Shown here piece by piece: positions 35,501-46,000 of a stretch of 64,000 nucleotides of DNA. Below the pieces are notes generated by a model. The model searched no databases, was not told where the DNA came from, and was given only the letters and a program-made list of their open reading frames with translations. This DNA is from Bidens hawaiensis (taxonomy: Eukaryota > Streptophyta > Magnoliopsida > Asterales > Asteraceae), in NCBI GenBank assembly GCA_021521415.1, contig JAIQDT010009136.1:24911-88910 (forward strand), read 5' to 3'. The stretch's first letter is position 1; each line of letters opens with the position of its first letter. A program made the position numbers and the translations under genes.

Positions 35501-38500
35501 TGTAAGGATTTCCAGCAACGGGTACAGCATTGAGGGGTTCAGGATAGAATATCTCCTTACCTGGCCGCCGGTGGCTCAGGATCTCTTGGCCCGGCGGATA
35601 GACCTCCACAAACCTATCCGCCGTTTGCTCCAGGATGGGCAACTCATTGTCGTCCAGAGCACGAGTGCCCACCCGCACGGGACTGTCAGCCTCCCGCGGG
35701 AACAGGAGCGACTCCAAATTATTCCCCTCTGAAAGAAAAGAAACAGTTAGAAAATAAACTAATATCAGCAAGAAAGACAAGACATACCATAAGGAATAGA
35801 GTTCAAACCGTATTCGAGAAGGATAGGAAACCGGGACGCATCCTTCCATACCCGGCTCATCCCCAGCAGCACCATCCCGGACTCCGCAAACCGGTAAACC
35901 GGAGATTGGACCCGGGATATCTTCGCGAACCATTCCGCCTCCTGGTAACTGGAAGCATGAAGGCTCGGAAGCGCTTGACCCTTCTTGAACTTCATAGCAA
36001 TGGGGATGGCGCGGGCAGAGATGTAGAAGAACTCCCGCTTCCACGATCGGAGACTGCGCTCGGTCACGCAGATCTTCAAACCCTTAATACGGGTTGTCAG
36101 GGTGTACCACCCCTGGACGCACCTCCAAGTATAGAAGGTCATCAGGCGGTCCACATAGGGCTCAATACCCAGAATCCGGCACACCCACTCGAAGTGCCGG
36201 ACCTTGGCAATCGCCATCGAATGCACCTCGGTCAGGTGCACACCGTGCCTCTCCAGGACACGATACATAAACTTTGTCAATGGAAACCTAAGGTTCCCAT
36301 AAACAAAGAATGCAGCATATACCCCAATCTTGCCACTGGGGGCATCGTACACAGTCTGGTGGGATTCAGGAAACTCAGGCTCGAGAGACTCGAGCATGAA
36401 CTTCCTGACTATGTACTGGTACTGATCGAGAGGTAGAGCACACTGGCACTCGCCAGCAGTACTCCTATCGTCGGCTACAGCTTCAGCATCATGAGAAGAC
36501 ATTTTTGCAGAAAGAAGAGTGATTTCGGGAAAATGCTTGCCTGAAAAAGGGGAGTATTTGCCGGAAATCACTAAGAAGAAGAAGAAGAGAGGTGAAAGTG
36601 TGGATTACAAAGGGGCCTCTCCCCCTTTATATACTAATCGCAATTAATGCGGTGAATTTAATGCGGAGGAGAGAGAAATCGAAGGTGCAATGAAACTATG
36701 ACACGTGGCAAAAAGCAGGCTGGCAACAGCTGTTGACAGGACGCGTGCCAGTAATTTGCGGCCACGCGCCCGAAAAATCGTGCCCACGCGCCAGGAAAAG
36801 CGTCTGGAATGACCATGTTCTGTCACGTCACCATAACTTCCTGCACGTCCTGACACAGTCAGAAGAAACCGTCGCACGACGTTTCAGAGGTTTGGACTGT
36901 TCTTATCTTTCCACCAACTCTTCGAATTTCAAAATTCAAAATTTAAAAATATTAAAAAGTAAGCGGGAAAATACCCCTTACCCCTTGGCAAACAAGTAAC
37001 CGTTAGACGGATGCGGGTACAGTGTAAAGGCAAAACCCTTCACATACCTAGCACCCGCAGGAAATTGAAGCCAAGTAAACCTTGGCGAACAAGTAACCGT
37101 TAGACGGATGCGGATACAATGTAAAGGCAAAATCCTTCACATACCTAGCACCCGCAGGGAATTGAAGCCAAGTAAACCTTGGCGAACAAGTAACCGTTAG
37201 ACGGATGCGGGTACAGTGTAAAGGCAAAACCCTTCACATACCTAGCACCCGCAGGGAATTGAAGCCAAATATTCCTCGGCAACCAAGTAACTATAAGACA
37301 GGTGCGGGTACAGTGTAAAGGCAAAACCCTTCACATACCTAGCACCTGCAGGGAATTGACGCTAGGAATACCTTGGAAGTAAAGTAACCGTAAGACGAGC
37401 GCTGGTACAGTGTTAAGGCAAAACCCTTTACATACCTAGCGCTCCGCTGGGAATTGAAACCAGGAAGGATCTTCTGGGCAATGCTTGCGGAAACGGAAAT
37501 AACATCCCCGCATAGCGGGAACGTTGAGAACTACGTTGTTTGAAGCTCCAGGATGGAATTGGTGGTTTTAACATAATTGATCACTATGTTCAAAACTACC
37601 AAAACCTCATGGAGAATCCACACAACTAGGACTCAATGCTCCTGACTTGCGAGGAGGTTACAGACCTACCCGCATCATACCCAAAGACCAAGCAGGAAAC
37701 TCGGGCATTTCTGCAAGTGACAAGGACTTCCCATGGAAAACCTTACAAAACCCTTTTCAAAACCCTTTGCTTAAGTCCAAAAGTTCACCTCACTTTATTA
37801 AACACGCATGAGAAGAACATTGGACTGGGGGGACTTGAAGAGGTAGGTCCCAGCAGAGCCCAGTTGGACCCGCAAGACTCACCTTAAACAGGGACGTCTG
37901 CGCAGAGACCAACTGGATCCGCAGGACCAACCATGCTCAGAGACGTGACGTCCTTACGCGCAGTATGCAAGCTGGTCCCGCAGGAAATGCCTCCCATGGT
38001 GAAGGACTCCGCCTGTTCCCGCAGCCTCGGATACAAGCCATGAGGGAAGGCCACCCGCGCAGCATGGCTACACGCACTAGGTACTTAGCTCTCAATCATT
38101 CAGTGTCACCTGAAGGAATGAGCAAAGCCGGGAGCAATCCCGCACAGAGGCGGGAGGGGGAATACTCCCGCCCAAATAAGCCAGTCTGTATACTGAAGGA
38201 CCTTTTACTGTACCTGACGAGGTATGGGCGAAAGATCTGATCAGGGATACGACAGCTCACTGATACAGTATGGCGAGCAGCATGCTCCTGTACTGTATCA
38301 CTATTAAGCCGCTGCCTACTCACCAACTACTGTCATACCACGTGCGTAGCCGGCAGTTGGTGGAAAGGGAATAGTATACAGCAGGCCTGGTCGCTATCAG
38401 CCGCTGCCTACCCACCAACTACCAGCAGGGCACGTGCGTAGGCTACTGTTGATGAACAGGAACACTGTTGCAGCCGGCCATACCTCCTTGGAAACCTACA

Positions 38501-41084
38501 TCCGGCTATAAATACCCCAAATGGTATGATCATCTAAACACAACATATCTTACTACATTATCATCATATTATACCTGATATCTGCTCTAGCAATCTCTTA
38601 ATATACTTTTATATTTAAAGAGCAATCTAGTCTGATTCTCACGCCGGAGGGTGGTCACAAGGAGGAACCCCCCCCCCTTCTCAGTGACGAGCTCACGGTG
38701 TCTGTTTTGCAGGTTATCAGAAGAACCATCTTCCAAGGGTCTAACCCCTCGTGGGAAACATCTCTCCAACCCCCAGGTTACCAGTATTCTGCCCGGGGTC
38801 CGGTTAGTGTTTCTTCAATGACTGAGCCTCAACTTATTAAGTTGATTGAAAAGATAAAATCTGTTCATGATTCGGTGTGTAAGGACATTCTGGATTCGTA
38901 CATTGTCCCGGATGCTTGTAGGAGTTGGATTGACCGCGCCATTGACTGGTATGGCACGTGAAATGCAGCTTTTCTTTTATTTGTAGTGTATGCATTGCTA
39001 TTGGAATTGTGCTTTACGTTAGAAATCTTGAATACTGTCTGTTGATCTCGAGCCAAATTAACCTGTAGAAGACATATTAAATGACTACTGTAGTTTTATA
39101 TTAGCTTACACATTTGATTGATTAATAATGTATGTTGTCAAAAGTCCTTTGGGTGTGTGCTTAGGCCCTCTAGGCAAGGTGCAGGGAAAGCGCCTCGCTG
39201 CCATCCAGGTGATCGGGCGAGATTCCATCATTCCAGCCAAAATCCTGGCTAGATTATGCAAATTCCAGCAAACTCTTCTTATACATCCAAATATGACCTA
39301 GAACTAACCAAAACTAGCGCTAGGCAAGCCTAAAATATGTATAAAACCCCCAAACATGTTAATTTTATGCTATGCACTTTGCTTATCTCGGGCCCTCTCT
39401 TTTAAGTGTCTTGTGGGTAGGCCCAAGGGTCACCATTTGCGCCTTTGGTGCGCCTATTTCAGGGTCAATTTCATGAAAGTATGCTGCAAAGTATGTGCAC
39501 TTTGACAACTATGTTAATTACTTATACATTTGTAATGACGCATACTAGTGCCTGTATATCAATACTTTGAGGGACGCTTACCTATTTCAGGGTCAATTTC
39601 ATGACAGAATGCTAAAAAATATGTTCCCTTTCATGAAACTCTGTAACCATGTTATTCTTTTAACTGCTTTCACAGAATTTATATACCTGATTTATGTGTC
39701 TACATGGCATTCCTTGTCATGATTTATCCGATGAAACATAGAAGTGCTGTTTTGCTATGGTTTTTCTGTGTAGGAAATAGGAATCCATTTGTGTGTATGC
39801 GTGTTTTTTTTTTGTTGTTGTTGTTTCTTAATTAATGGAGTTACAGGAAAATACCATTTCAAGAAAAACATGTTATCCAGCAGGCATCAATTCTTGGAAA
39901 CTTGGAGAAGCTTGGAGCATTGAATTCTTCTAGTATCGGGGAACAACTTCATTGTAACAGTCCATCTGCAGATTCTCCTGCAGTTGTTGAGTTTGGAGCC
40001 GGAAGAGGTTACTTGACACAAATGCTGGCAGACTGTTATGGGGTCTCAAAAGTCTTTTTAATTGAACGCAAATCATATAAACTTAAGGTCAGTGAAGTTG
40101 CTATTCAGACATCATTTTCTTTGTTTTCATTATTACATGTTAAAATCAGACAACTCATAAAGATCAATTTTTAGGCTGATCGAAGCTTGCGACAGAACGA
40201 GAGCTTGATATTAGAGCGGTTGAGAATTGATAGTAAGGATTTAATCCAAACTTGTATTGTTGATCTTATAGACCATTGTTTTATCTTTTCTTATTGTGTG
40301 TTGTAGTTGAGGACTTAAATTTGAATGCAATCGAGGCATTAAAAGGACTTCCTTATTTGGCGATTGGAAAACATCTGTGTGGACCTGCGACCGGTAATGG
40401 CTGTTTTTGCTTACTTTTGGGCGGTCCTAAAATTGTATCAAATGTTTTATTAGTTAATATAGTTATCACTTTGTGTTCTTTTAATTGGCAGATATGACGA
40501 TAAGATGTTGTGTTGGGGAAGGTGTAGCCAAATCTAGTTTGAGAGGACTTTCTATAGCAACTTGTTGCCACCATCTCTGCCAATGGAAACATTATATCAG
40601 TAAAATCCGAATCCCAACGTTTTTTAAATTACGTTTGTTGCAAGTCTCATGAAAGTAACAATAATTGTTTCTCGGGTTGCAGATAAGGAGTTTTTCTTAA
40701 ATTTGGAACTTACAAAAGATGATTTCCATGCAATTACATGGTTTACCAGCTGGGCAGTAGATGCAGACCACAGTTCAGACGTTGCTGATACAAACATGTA
40801 GGCGTCAGTCATTTTTCTAATTATGAAATTGTGAAATGACTCGTTACTTTATTTGAAGTGATGAATGCGTTTTGTTTGTGTTTGGCAGGGATACTGTTAA
40901 GGATATTGGTGGAGGTATTAATATGTTGGCTAGAGAGCGGGCTGATCTGGGGTTTATGTGCAAAGATATTATTGACGCAGGGAGGTTAACGTGGATGAGG
41001 GAATGTGGACTGGAATCCAAGCTTGTCAAATATGTTCCATCTAACATCTCTCCCGAAAACCATTTGCTCATCGCAAAGCGTTGA
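29251..41084 (+). CDS. TRM13: tRNA 2'-O-methyltransferase TRM13, nine exons, split by retrotransposon in exon 3
   Basis: TRM13 makes the 2'-O-methyl mark at tRNA position 4. Exons are 29251-29321, 29416-29481, 29589-29762 plus 38823-38948 (exon 3, split), 39847-40087, 40175-40232, 40307-40393, 40492-40599, 40683-40797 and 40889-41084. All introns are GT-AG and all joins keep phase, giving 1242 nt or 413 residues without the insertion. Residues C5, C15, C26 and H29 form the first zinc finger. C40, H46, H56 and C60 form the U11-48K-type CHHC finger. The methyltransferase domain has the SAM motif EFGAGRG at 194-200, IGKHLCGPATD, TCCHHLCQWK and a C-terminus ending SPENHLLIAKR. A 9.06 kb LTR element interrupts codon 104 with duplicated ATGAC. 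There are no other lesions. Confidence 0.95.
29533..29566. repeat. (ATT)n microsatellite in TRM13 intron 2
   Basis: About eleven ATT units end 23 bp before exon 3. Confidence 0.95.
29763..30742 (+). repeat. 5' LTR of Tat-like element
   Basis: Starts TGAAGAGG and ends TTTCTTCA. The TATA box TATAAATA is at 30434-30441. In the TRM13 frame it reads 16 codons and stops at TAA 29812-29814. Confidence 0.95.
30434..30441 (+). promoter_or_regulatory. LTR TATA box (5' copy)
   Basis: TATAAATACCCC, a strong plant TATA box. The expected start near 30465 defines the U3/R border. Confidence 0.75.
30744..30757 (+). other. Primer binding site of Tat-like element
   Basis: TGGCGCCATCCGTG begins one base after the LTR. 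TGGCGCC-type sites are usual in Tat and Athila elements. The exact tRNA was not determined. Confidence 0.75.
30808..32259 (+). CDS. gag: Gag of Tat-like gypsy element, intact
   Basis: 483 residues from ATG 30808, 65 bp after the LTR. The N-terminal third is low complexity with two copies of a TNTTP..AGAS-type repeat and an acidic stretch. Residues about 190-320 are the retrotransposon Gag domain (GTYDGISDPDDHLNRF, AARAWFDRLP and the FQQKFSQHF block). Near the C-terminus, YCDFHKTKGHNTEEC is the Cys/His motif that replaces a classic knuckle in this lineage. It should assemble virus-like particles in the cytoplasm. The frame has no stop or shift, as expected for a young copy. It ends at TAA 32257-32259 with no in-frame pol behind it. 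Confidence 0.92.
   Translation: MVREIPVTITPATRGNTGNTVFTNTTPATEAGASEVNFTNTTPLTKAGASAVNDRLLGSTDTQVEKRRLPRQTLDEVKAWAEARQKEFQAELDERLRSVQQADEFEYWEDDSEESDSDANPRHRAKGKHKETESQPKRHFGQAFKPKSTGGSPRDFSKTFRPNVANAGTSKFARDIAEAIAPKSAKQMPNIGTYDGISDPDDHLNRFTAGATVSNWTEPTWCYMFQMTLVGAARAWFDRLPVNHIYDWADFQQKFSQHFSQQRKYTEEQWTILKCIREEDESLPNFITRFNSKKLSLGNISEDFVRAAFIQGAHDPELIRTLTGKDGMPSTWDGIMTAAKRYAETEKQLGRDLPQSTNLYTQRTREDNVLTARLNKKRKLGIWQSRVNFDTSSGLQNRLGGRDNVQSHRNSRWTPLTKSVTEIFATEGLPWPKPPIIRHRHDADRSKYCDFHKTKGHNTEECIDVKDMVEAFVRDGTLAHLVA
32260..32570 (+). other. Short frame after gag, possible pol scar
   Basis: A frame overlapping the gag end (32190-32570, 126 codons) continues after gag but shows no protease DSG or RT motif. 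It most likely marks the junction where pol was lost in an ancestor. It could instead be a small extra ORF. Confidence 0.35.
32571..33276. repeat. Minisatellite region 1 of Tat-like element
   Basis: Two units of about 213 bp start at 32571 and 32783, with shared blocks such as TACCCGCACGAACCCAATAA and CCGCGCGTCGAACGGTT. Two units of about 150 bp follow at 32991 and 33141 (AAGAAAAACCTACACGCAGG start). The two unit types share the CACGCAGGT and TACCCGCAC words, so all derive from one older repeat. Confidence 0.88.
33277..33488. other. Spacer inside Tat-like element
   Basis: AT-rich spacer of about 210 bp between the minisatellite and the 3' end of the antisense gene. It probably contains that gene's 3' UTR. 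Confidence 0.4.
33489..36502 (-). CDS. Antisense spliced gene in Tat-like element, transposon-domain protein
   Basis: Five exons on the minus strand: 36502-35788, 35728-35207, 35142-34702, 34628-33895 and 33824-33489. Donors are GT(A/G)(T/A/C)GT-like and acceptors are pyrimidine-rich CAG or TAG. The sum is 2748 nt, exactly 916 codons with stop, and each join keeps the frame seen in the ORFs. Exon 1 encodes a domain of the putative gypsy-type transposon (Transposase_28, PF04195) kind: GVYAAFFVYGNLRFPLTKFM, then HLTEVHSMAIAKVRHFEWVC. Exon 2 is acidic and Ser-rich with KKKAA and KRPAP basic patches. Exon 3 is Ala/Pro/Thr-rich. Exon 4 is a long Ala/Glu/Lys coiled coil of about 190 residues. Such antisense ORFs are known from Grande and Retand. 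The function is unknown. Confidence 0.85.
36626..36633 (-). promoter_or_regulatory. TATA box of antisense gene
   Basis: On the minus strand TATATAAAGGGGG lies about 125 bp upstream of the ATG at 36502. A start near 36600 leaves a leader of about 100 nt without another ATG in good context. Confidence 0.65.
36985..37466. repeat. Minisatellite region 2, about 97 bp x 5
   Basis: Direct units start near 36991, 37088, 37185, 37281 and 37378. Each carries AGTAACCGTTAGACG, CAGTGTAAAGGCAAAACCC and TACCTAGCACCCGCAGG-like blocks. The last two units are more diverged. No protein is encoded. Confidence 0.92.
37824..37835 (+). other. Polypurine tract of Tat-like element
   Basis: GACTGGGGGGACT ends at the first base of the 3' LTR. 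Confidence 0.75.
37836..38817 (+). repeat. 3' LTR of Tat-like element
   Basis: 982 bp, nearly identical to the 5' LTR (four substitutions, C8 to C10). It is followed directly by ATGAC, which is both the target duplication and an ATG in the TRM13 frame. Confidence 0.95.
38507..38514 (+). promoter_or_regulatory. LTR TATA box (3' copy) facing TRM13 exons
   Basis: TATAAATA in the 3' LTR. A transcript starting about 30 bp downstream would cross the LTR and enter TRM13 exon 3. I see no ATG between 38530 and the ATG at 38818. Confidence 0.65.
38949..39846 (+). other. TRM13 intron 3
   Basis: 898 bp intron from GTATGG to TTACAG. It contains no coding sequence. A duplicated phrase, TATTTCAGGGTCAATTTCATGA, occurs near 39457 and 39580. 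Confidence 0.8.
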
Positions 41085-41322
41085 GGATCTTGATTTGGTT
41101 TCTGTTTTTCACCAAACAAAATTTTGTATTTTAGTTACTATGATTTGAGAAATAGAGATACAAACACACCATTTATGATTTAAAGTTAATTTAGAATTTG
41201 AACCATTTTGATACTATTTTAAGATGAAATTAGATTTTTTTTTAATTTTCTTGTTTTGTAATTTGATACATAAATCTAACTGAAAATAATACCTTTTATT
41301 TGCAGAAAGCTATATCACAGTT

Positions 41323-41327
41323 GCGGG

Positions 41328-41370
<43 letters not shown>

Positions 41371-41395
41371 ACGTGTTCGATCCACGTTCACCGCA
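41323..41395 (+). tRNA. trnF-GAA: tRNA-Phe (GAA)
   Basis: A 73-base cloverleaf: acceptor GCGGGGA, D-arm AGCTCAGTTGGGAGAGC, anticodon loop CTGAAGA with GAA, and T-loop TTCGATC. The final bases are CACCGCA, with CCA not encoded. A TTTTT run a few bases after the 3' end can stop RNA polymerase III. It differs from the usual plant nuclear tRNA-Phe by A and T at the outer T-stem pair in place of G and C, a compensated change. It should be functional. Confidence 0.96.
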
Positions 41396-43067
41396 TTATA
41401 CATTTTTATGTGACGGTTTTTTATGTGGGTCAGTCTACACTCTACTCGTCTAGTTAATATATAGATAGTCGCTTTGTATTTATGTTTGTGATGCTGTTGC
41501 TATTTTAATTTCATGGCATATATTTAAAATTGTTGCTTTCATTCATTCAGATTAAAATAAGTGTGTTTATAACTATGAACAGGCGATTACCTACGTTTGA
41601 TTTACCTGAGGTTAACGTGCATGAGCCTACATTACCTGAGTCGGTCAAGGTAAAAGTAGTGTTGCCTAAGCATGGTAAAGTATAGGCGTATTTCAAACTA
41701 AGCTTATCCAGATTTATCTAGTTATTTACATGTAACGTGCCTATCTCACCGAAGATGCCGGACAATGTGTTACACATAAATTACTTAAATCTAGAATTCA
41801 TTTTTAAAACCCTCTTAATCTTAATTTTTAAAATTTATTTTTACAGTTATTCCTGTAAGATTGTAATAGCGTAATATAACAAAAATTCATTTATACCTTA
41901 CGTCTCATTAATAAAAAAAAATGTTCAAACGATTACAAAAAATTATTTATACCTTTAAAAATTCTTCGTCCTTTAAAAACTCTCCAAAATTCATTCTTCA
42001 GTTATATATCTATTCAATCAATTTATATTTGTCTTATCTTTTTTTGTATTGAACTTTTCTTTTTCTTTCATATACAAAGTTAATTCATGTATATTTGAAC
42101 GAGACATGAGTATTAGTCCGTAGTGCTAGTCCATACTTTACGAATTAGATCAGTGTTAAATTTGTTGTAAACCTTAAATTGAAAGGAGACGATGCTTGAA
42201 GTGACAAATATTTTATTTTGTAAGTGTTATGATGAACACATTTTCGATTGTATGTAGTGTAACTAGTGTTGTTGTTTGTAAATACCATCGGGTGGTTATA
42301 CGATCCCGGATGATTAGTTTCTTGCAATACCGTTTGGTAGTTAATAAAATTTTTTACTTGTGGCTGAAAAAAAAAACACAAAGAAAGTTAAATTATATCG
42401 ATTTGAATATAAAAAATCCAATATAAATTAAATACCGACTCACATTTATGGGTGTGTTTGGGATTCCTTATTTAAGGTGAAAAGAACTTTTGTGATAAGT
42501 TGAAAAGGTCTTGTGACTATTTGATAAGGAGTTTTAAAAAAAATGTTTAGATTAACATAAGTCAATAAGTTTTAAAAAAGGTGTTTGGATGTGTTAAGGA
42601 GATGGTGGAATAAGGGTGGAAATAATATTTTAAAACTATAAGAAGATAAGTTATGATATCCTAACTTATTCAAAACATATTTTTTTAGTCTTATTAATAA
42701 GGAGAAACTTATAAGAACTTATTAGTTCTCAAACACTAAAATGGAGAAAAAATGACTTATTCGTCTTCATAAGTTATATGGAGAGGAAAATAATGCCTTG
42801 TTCTTGAGTTTTTTAACCAAGGAAAGAAAAGGAAATGAGACGGAAGGATAAGAAAGGGAAGGGAAGGAAATGCAATTTCTTTTAATTAGGTGTGTTTTTA
42901 AGTTGAAAGGAAATTAGAGGAAAGAAAATGATAACTATGTTCTTAAGTGAGTAATATTGTAATTTGGCTTTTTATTCTTAGTAATTAGCCCATTTTTAAA
43001 AAGATAATTTATTAAGAAAAAACATTATTTTAATCACTTCATAAACTATAATCAGGTTTATTTCCTT
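41396..43067. other. Intergenic with MITE-like segment
   Basis: No gene. 42450-42800 begins GGTGTGTTTGGGATTCC and ends in a sequence with CTCAAACACT. It is internally AT-rich with repeated AAGTTTT and CTTATAAG words, typical of a plant hAT MITE, but its ends were not proved. Confidence 0.4.
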
Positions 43068-46000
43068 TCAATCAATCAATCAATCAATCATACCCAGTAA
43101 AATCCCACCGACAGCAGAGCTATAGGTAGGGTCTGGGGAGGGTGGGATGTAGGCACACCGTACCTCTATCCAAAGGAATAAAGAGGTGGCTTCCAGAGAG
43201 ACCCTCGGCTCTAAGAACATGTGTATGAAAAAAAAAAAAAAAAAAAAAGTTTAACAGTTATATAAAAAAAAAACTACTACTAATTATAATAATATTAATA
43301 ATAAGGTCGCAGTTTAACCGCAATATAAAAGCTAATAATAATAATAATAAAATATGTAAGGGAAATACCATTATGGTAAGTGACCTAAATAAGTTAAGTC
43401 TAAGCCCTAAGGTATTCAATTCTCTCTAGGAATCCTTAGCTTTAATCCTACTTCTCCACGAATTCCTATCCTCAACCATGTCCTCGGAGAGATTTAGGTC
43501 TATCAAATCATGCCTAATCCTCTCATCCCAAGTCAATTTCGGTCGTCCTCTACCCCTCCTCCCCTCTATAGTAATGCTTTCTACGGATCTAACAGGATTC
43601 GTCGTCTGTCTTCTCTTTACATGTCCAAACCATCTCAATCTCCACTCTCTTATCTTGTCTGCTATGTTCGCCACCCCTACTCTCTCGCGAAGCACAACGT
43701 TTCTTATTCTGTCTAGCCTTGTGTGCCCACACATCCAACGTAGCATTCTCATTTCTGCCACCTCCATCTTCCGCACTTGTGCCTTCTTGATGGCCCAACA
43801 ATCTGTTCCATATAGCATTGCAGGTCTAACTGCCACCCTATAGAATTTTCCCTTCAGATTAGTCGGGAAACTCTTGTCGCACAATATACCTGTGGCTGCT
43901 TTCCATCTACACCATCCTACCTGAACTCGGTGGGTCACATCACTGTCTAATTCCCCATCGCTCTGTACAAATGATCCTAAATACTTGAACTTCGTTACCT
44001 GCGGGACCACCTGCCCTTCAATTGTGATGTGTGCGTCTTCACTGTCGTTTATCTCACCAAAATCACAGTGTAGGTACTCCGTCTTAGATCGGCTAATCTT
44101 TAAACCTTTTGTCTCTAAGGTTGTTCGCCACTCCTCAAGCCTCATGTTTAGATCTTGTTTTTTCTCAGCAATTAACACAATATCGTCTGCGAACATCATG
44201 CACCACGGGAGAGTCCCCTGAATCGACTTTGACAACTCATCCAAGACTACTGCAAAAAGAAACGGGCTCAACGCTGACCCCTGGTGAAGACCTACCTCTA
44301 CAGGAAAGAAATCAGTATCCCCCACTGGCGCACGGACACTTGTTTCACTCCTGGTATACATATCCATAATTATCTCTATGTATTTCCTGGGCACTCTTCT
44401 ACCCTCCAAACACTCCCAGAGCACCTGTCGTGGCACACTGTCGTAGGCCTTTTCTAGGTCAATAAACACCATATGTAGATCACGCTTCTTCTCCCTATAC
44501 TTTTCCATTAATCTTCTTATAAGGTGTATTGCCTCTGTGGTGGAACGCCCCGGCATGAAGCCAAATTGGTTGACCGTAACCTGAGTTTCTCGTCTAAGTC
44601 TAACCTCAATCAATCTTTCCCATAGCTTCATAGTATGACTTAGTAGTTTGATTCCTCGGTAGTTACCACAGCATTGGGCGTCTCCTTTGTTCTTATAGAT
44701 AGGAACTACAACGCTGCTCCTCCACTGGTCTGGCATCTTACCTGATTTGAGAATACTATTGAACAAAGTAGTTAACCACATGACTCCTTCCTCCCCCAGA
44801 CACTTCCACACCTCGATGGGTATGTTGTCTGGGCCAACCGCCTTAGACCTTCCCATCCTCCTAAGTGCGTCCTTTACCTCTTCTCGTGTGATCCGTCGGC
44901 AGTAGCAGTTATTCGATTGTTGTCGTTGAAAGTTTGTGTTGTCATGTTCTTCTTGGTAAGCTCTCCCATTGTTAAAGAGATTGTGGAAGTAGGTTTGCCA
45001 TCTTAGCTTGATGTCCTGCTCCTTGAACAGTACATGCCCATCTATATCCTTTATGAACTTCACCGGTCCTAGATCTTGCCTTCTACGCTCCCTGGCTTTG
45101 GCAATCTTAAACATAGCATGTTCCCCCTCTTTTGTTTCCAGGCTTTCATACATCCGTTTAAAGGCCGCCTTCTTTGCTTCCGCCACTGCCTTCTTTGCCT
45201 CTATCTTGGCCGTTTTGTAGTTGTCCCTCAATTCCACTCGCTCCTCCTCATTCGTACACCTCATTAGCTCCCTAAAACATCCTTGTTTGTCCCTTATCTT
45301 GTCTTGCACTGCGTCATTCCACCACCAAGACTCCTTATGCCCACTTGACTTTCCTGTTGTGACCCCGAGAGTCTCCTTTGCTACTTGGATGATCTTTGTC
45401 TCCATAGCTTCCCATATATGAGTTGAGTCCCCATTTAGTCGAGCCCGCGTATGCAGTATGAGTTTATCCTTAAACAGTAGGAGATTTTCGTCCTTCAAAT
45501 TTCCCCATCGAATTCTCGGTGTACCTTTCTTCTCTCGAACAGTCAGCTTATTTCTGAAGGCTATATCAGTCACTAGTAGTCGATGTTGAGTCACAACTGC
45601 CTCCCCAGGTATGACTTTGCAGTCCTTCCACCAACGTCGGTCTCCTCGCCTCATCAAAAGGTAGTCAATTTGTGTGTCGCGTCCGCCACTGCTAAAAGTG
45701 ATTAAATGAGAATCTCGTTTCCTAAAAAAAGAATTTATAATACCTAGGTCATGTGCCACCGCAAACTCTAGAAGATCTGTTCCGGTCTCATTCCTATCAC
45801 CAAAACCGAAACCCCCATGTACGGCTTGAAAACCATCGTTAGCCTTACCAGTGTGTCCATTAAAATCACATCCTATGCAAATCCTCTCCCCCCTAGGTAT
45901 GCCCCCTACCACTGCGTCTAGGCAATCCCAAAATTCTCTCTTTTCTTGATCCCCTAGGCCTACATGAGGCGCGTAGGCGGAGACTACTGCCACTACTTCC

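Larger units (their letters stand above)
29763..38817 (+). mobile_element. Tat-like Ty3/gypsy element lacking pol, inserted in TRM13
   Basis: TG...CA element of 9055 bp with target duplication ATGAC at 29758-29762 and 38818-38822. The LTRs (980 and 982 bp) differ by four substitutions and a two-base change in a C run, so the insertion is very young. It has a primer site, an intact gag ORF, no protease, RT, RNase H or integrase, two minisatellite regions and a spliced gene on the opposite strand. Gag type, antisense ORF and minisatellites are all hallmarks of the Tat lineage (Retand, Grande, Ogre). It must depend on enzymes from a relative. Confidence 0.93.

Noticed and set aside
36985..37466. 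Regular repeats considered as a CRISPR-like array
   Set aside because: The units are contiguous 97-bp direct repeats without distinct spacers, in a plant retrotransposon.
29251..41395. TRM13 beside a tRNA gene as a functional unit
   Set aside because: TRM13 targets are reported as tRNA-Gly, Pro and His, not Phe, and tRNA genes are scattered. Adjacency is probably accidental.
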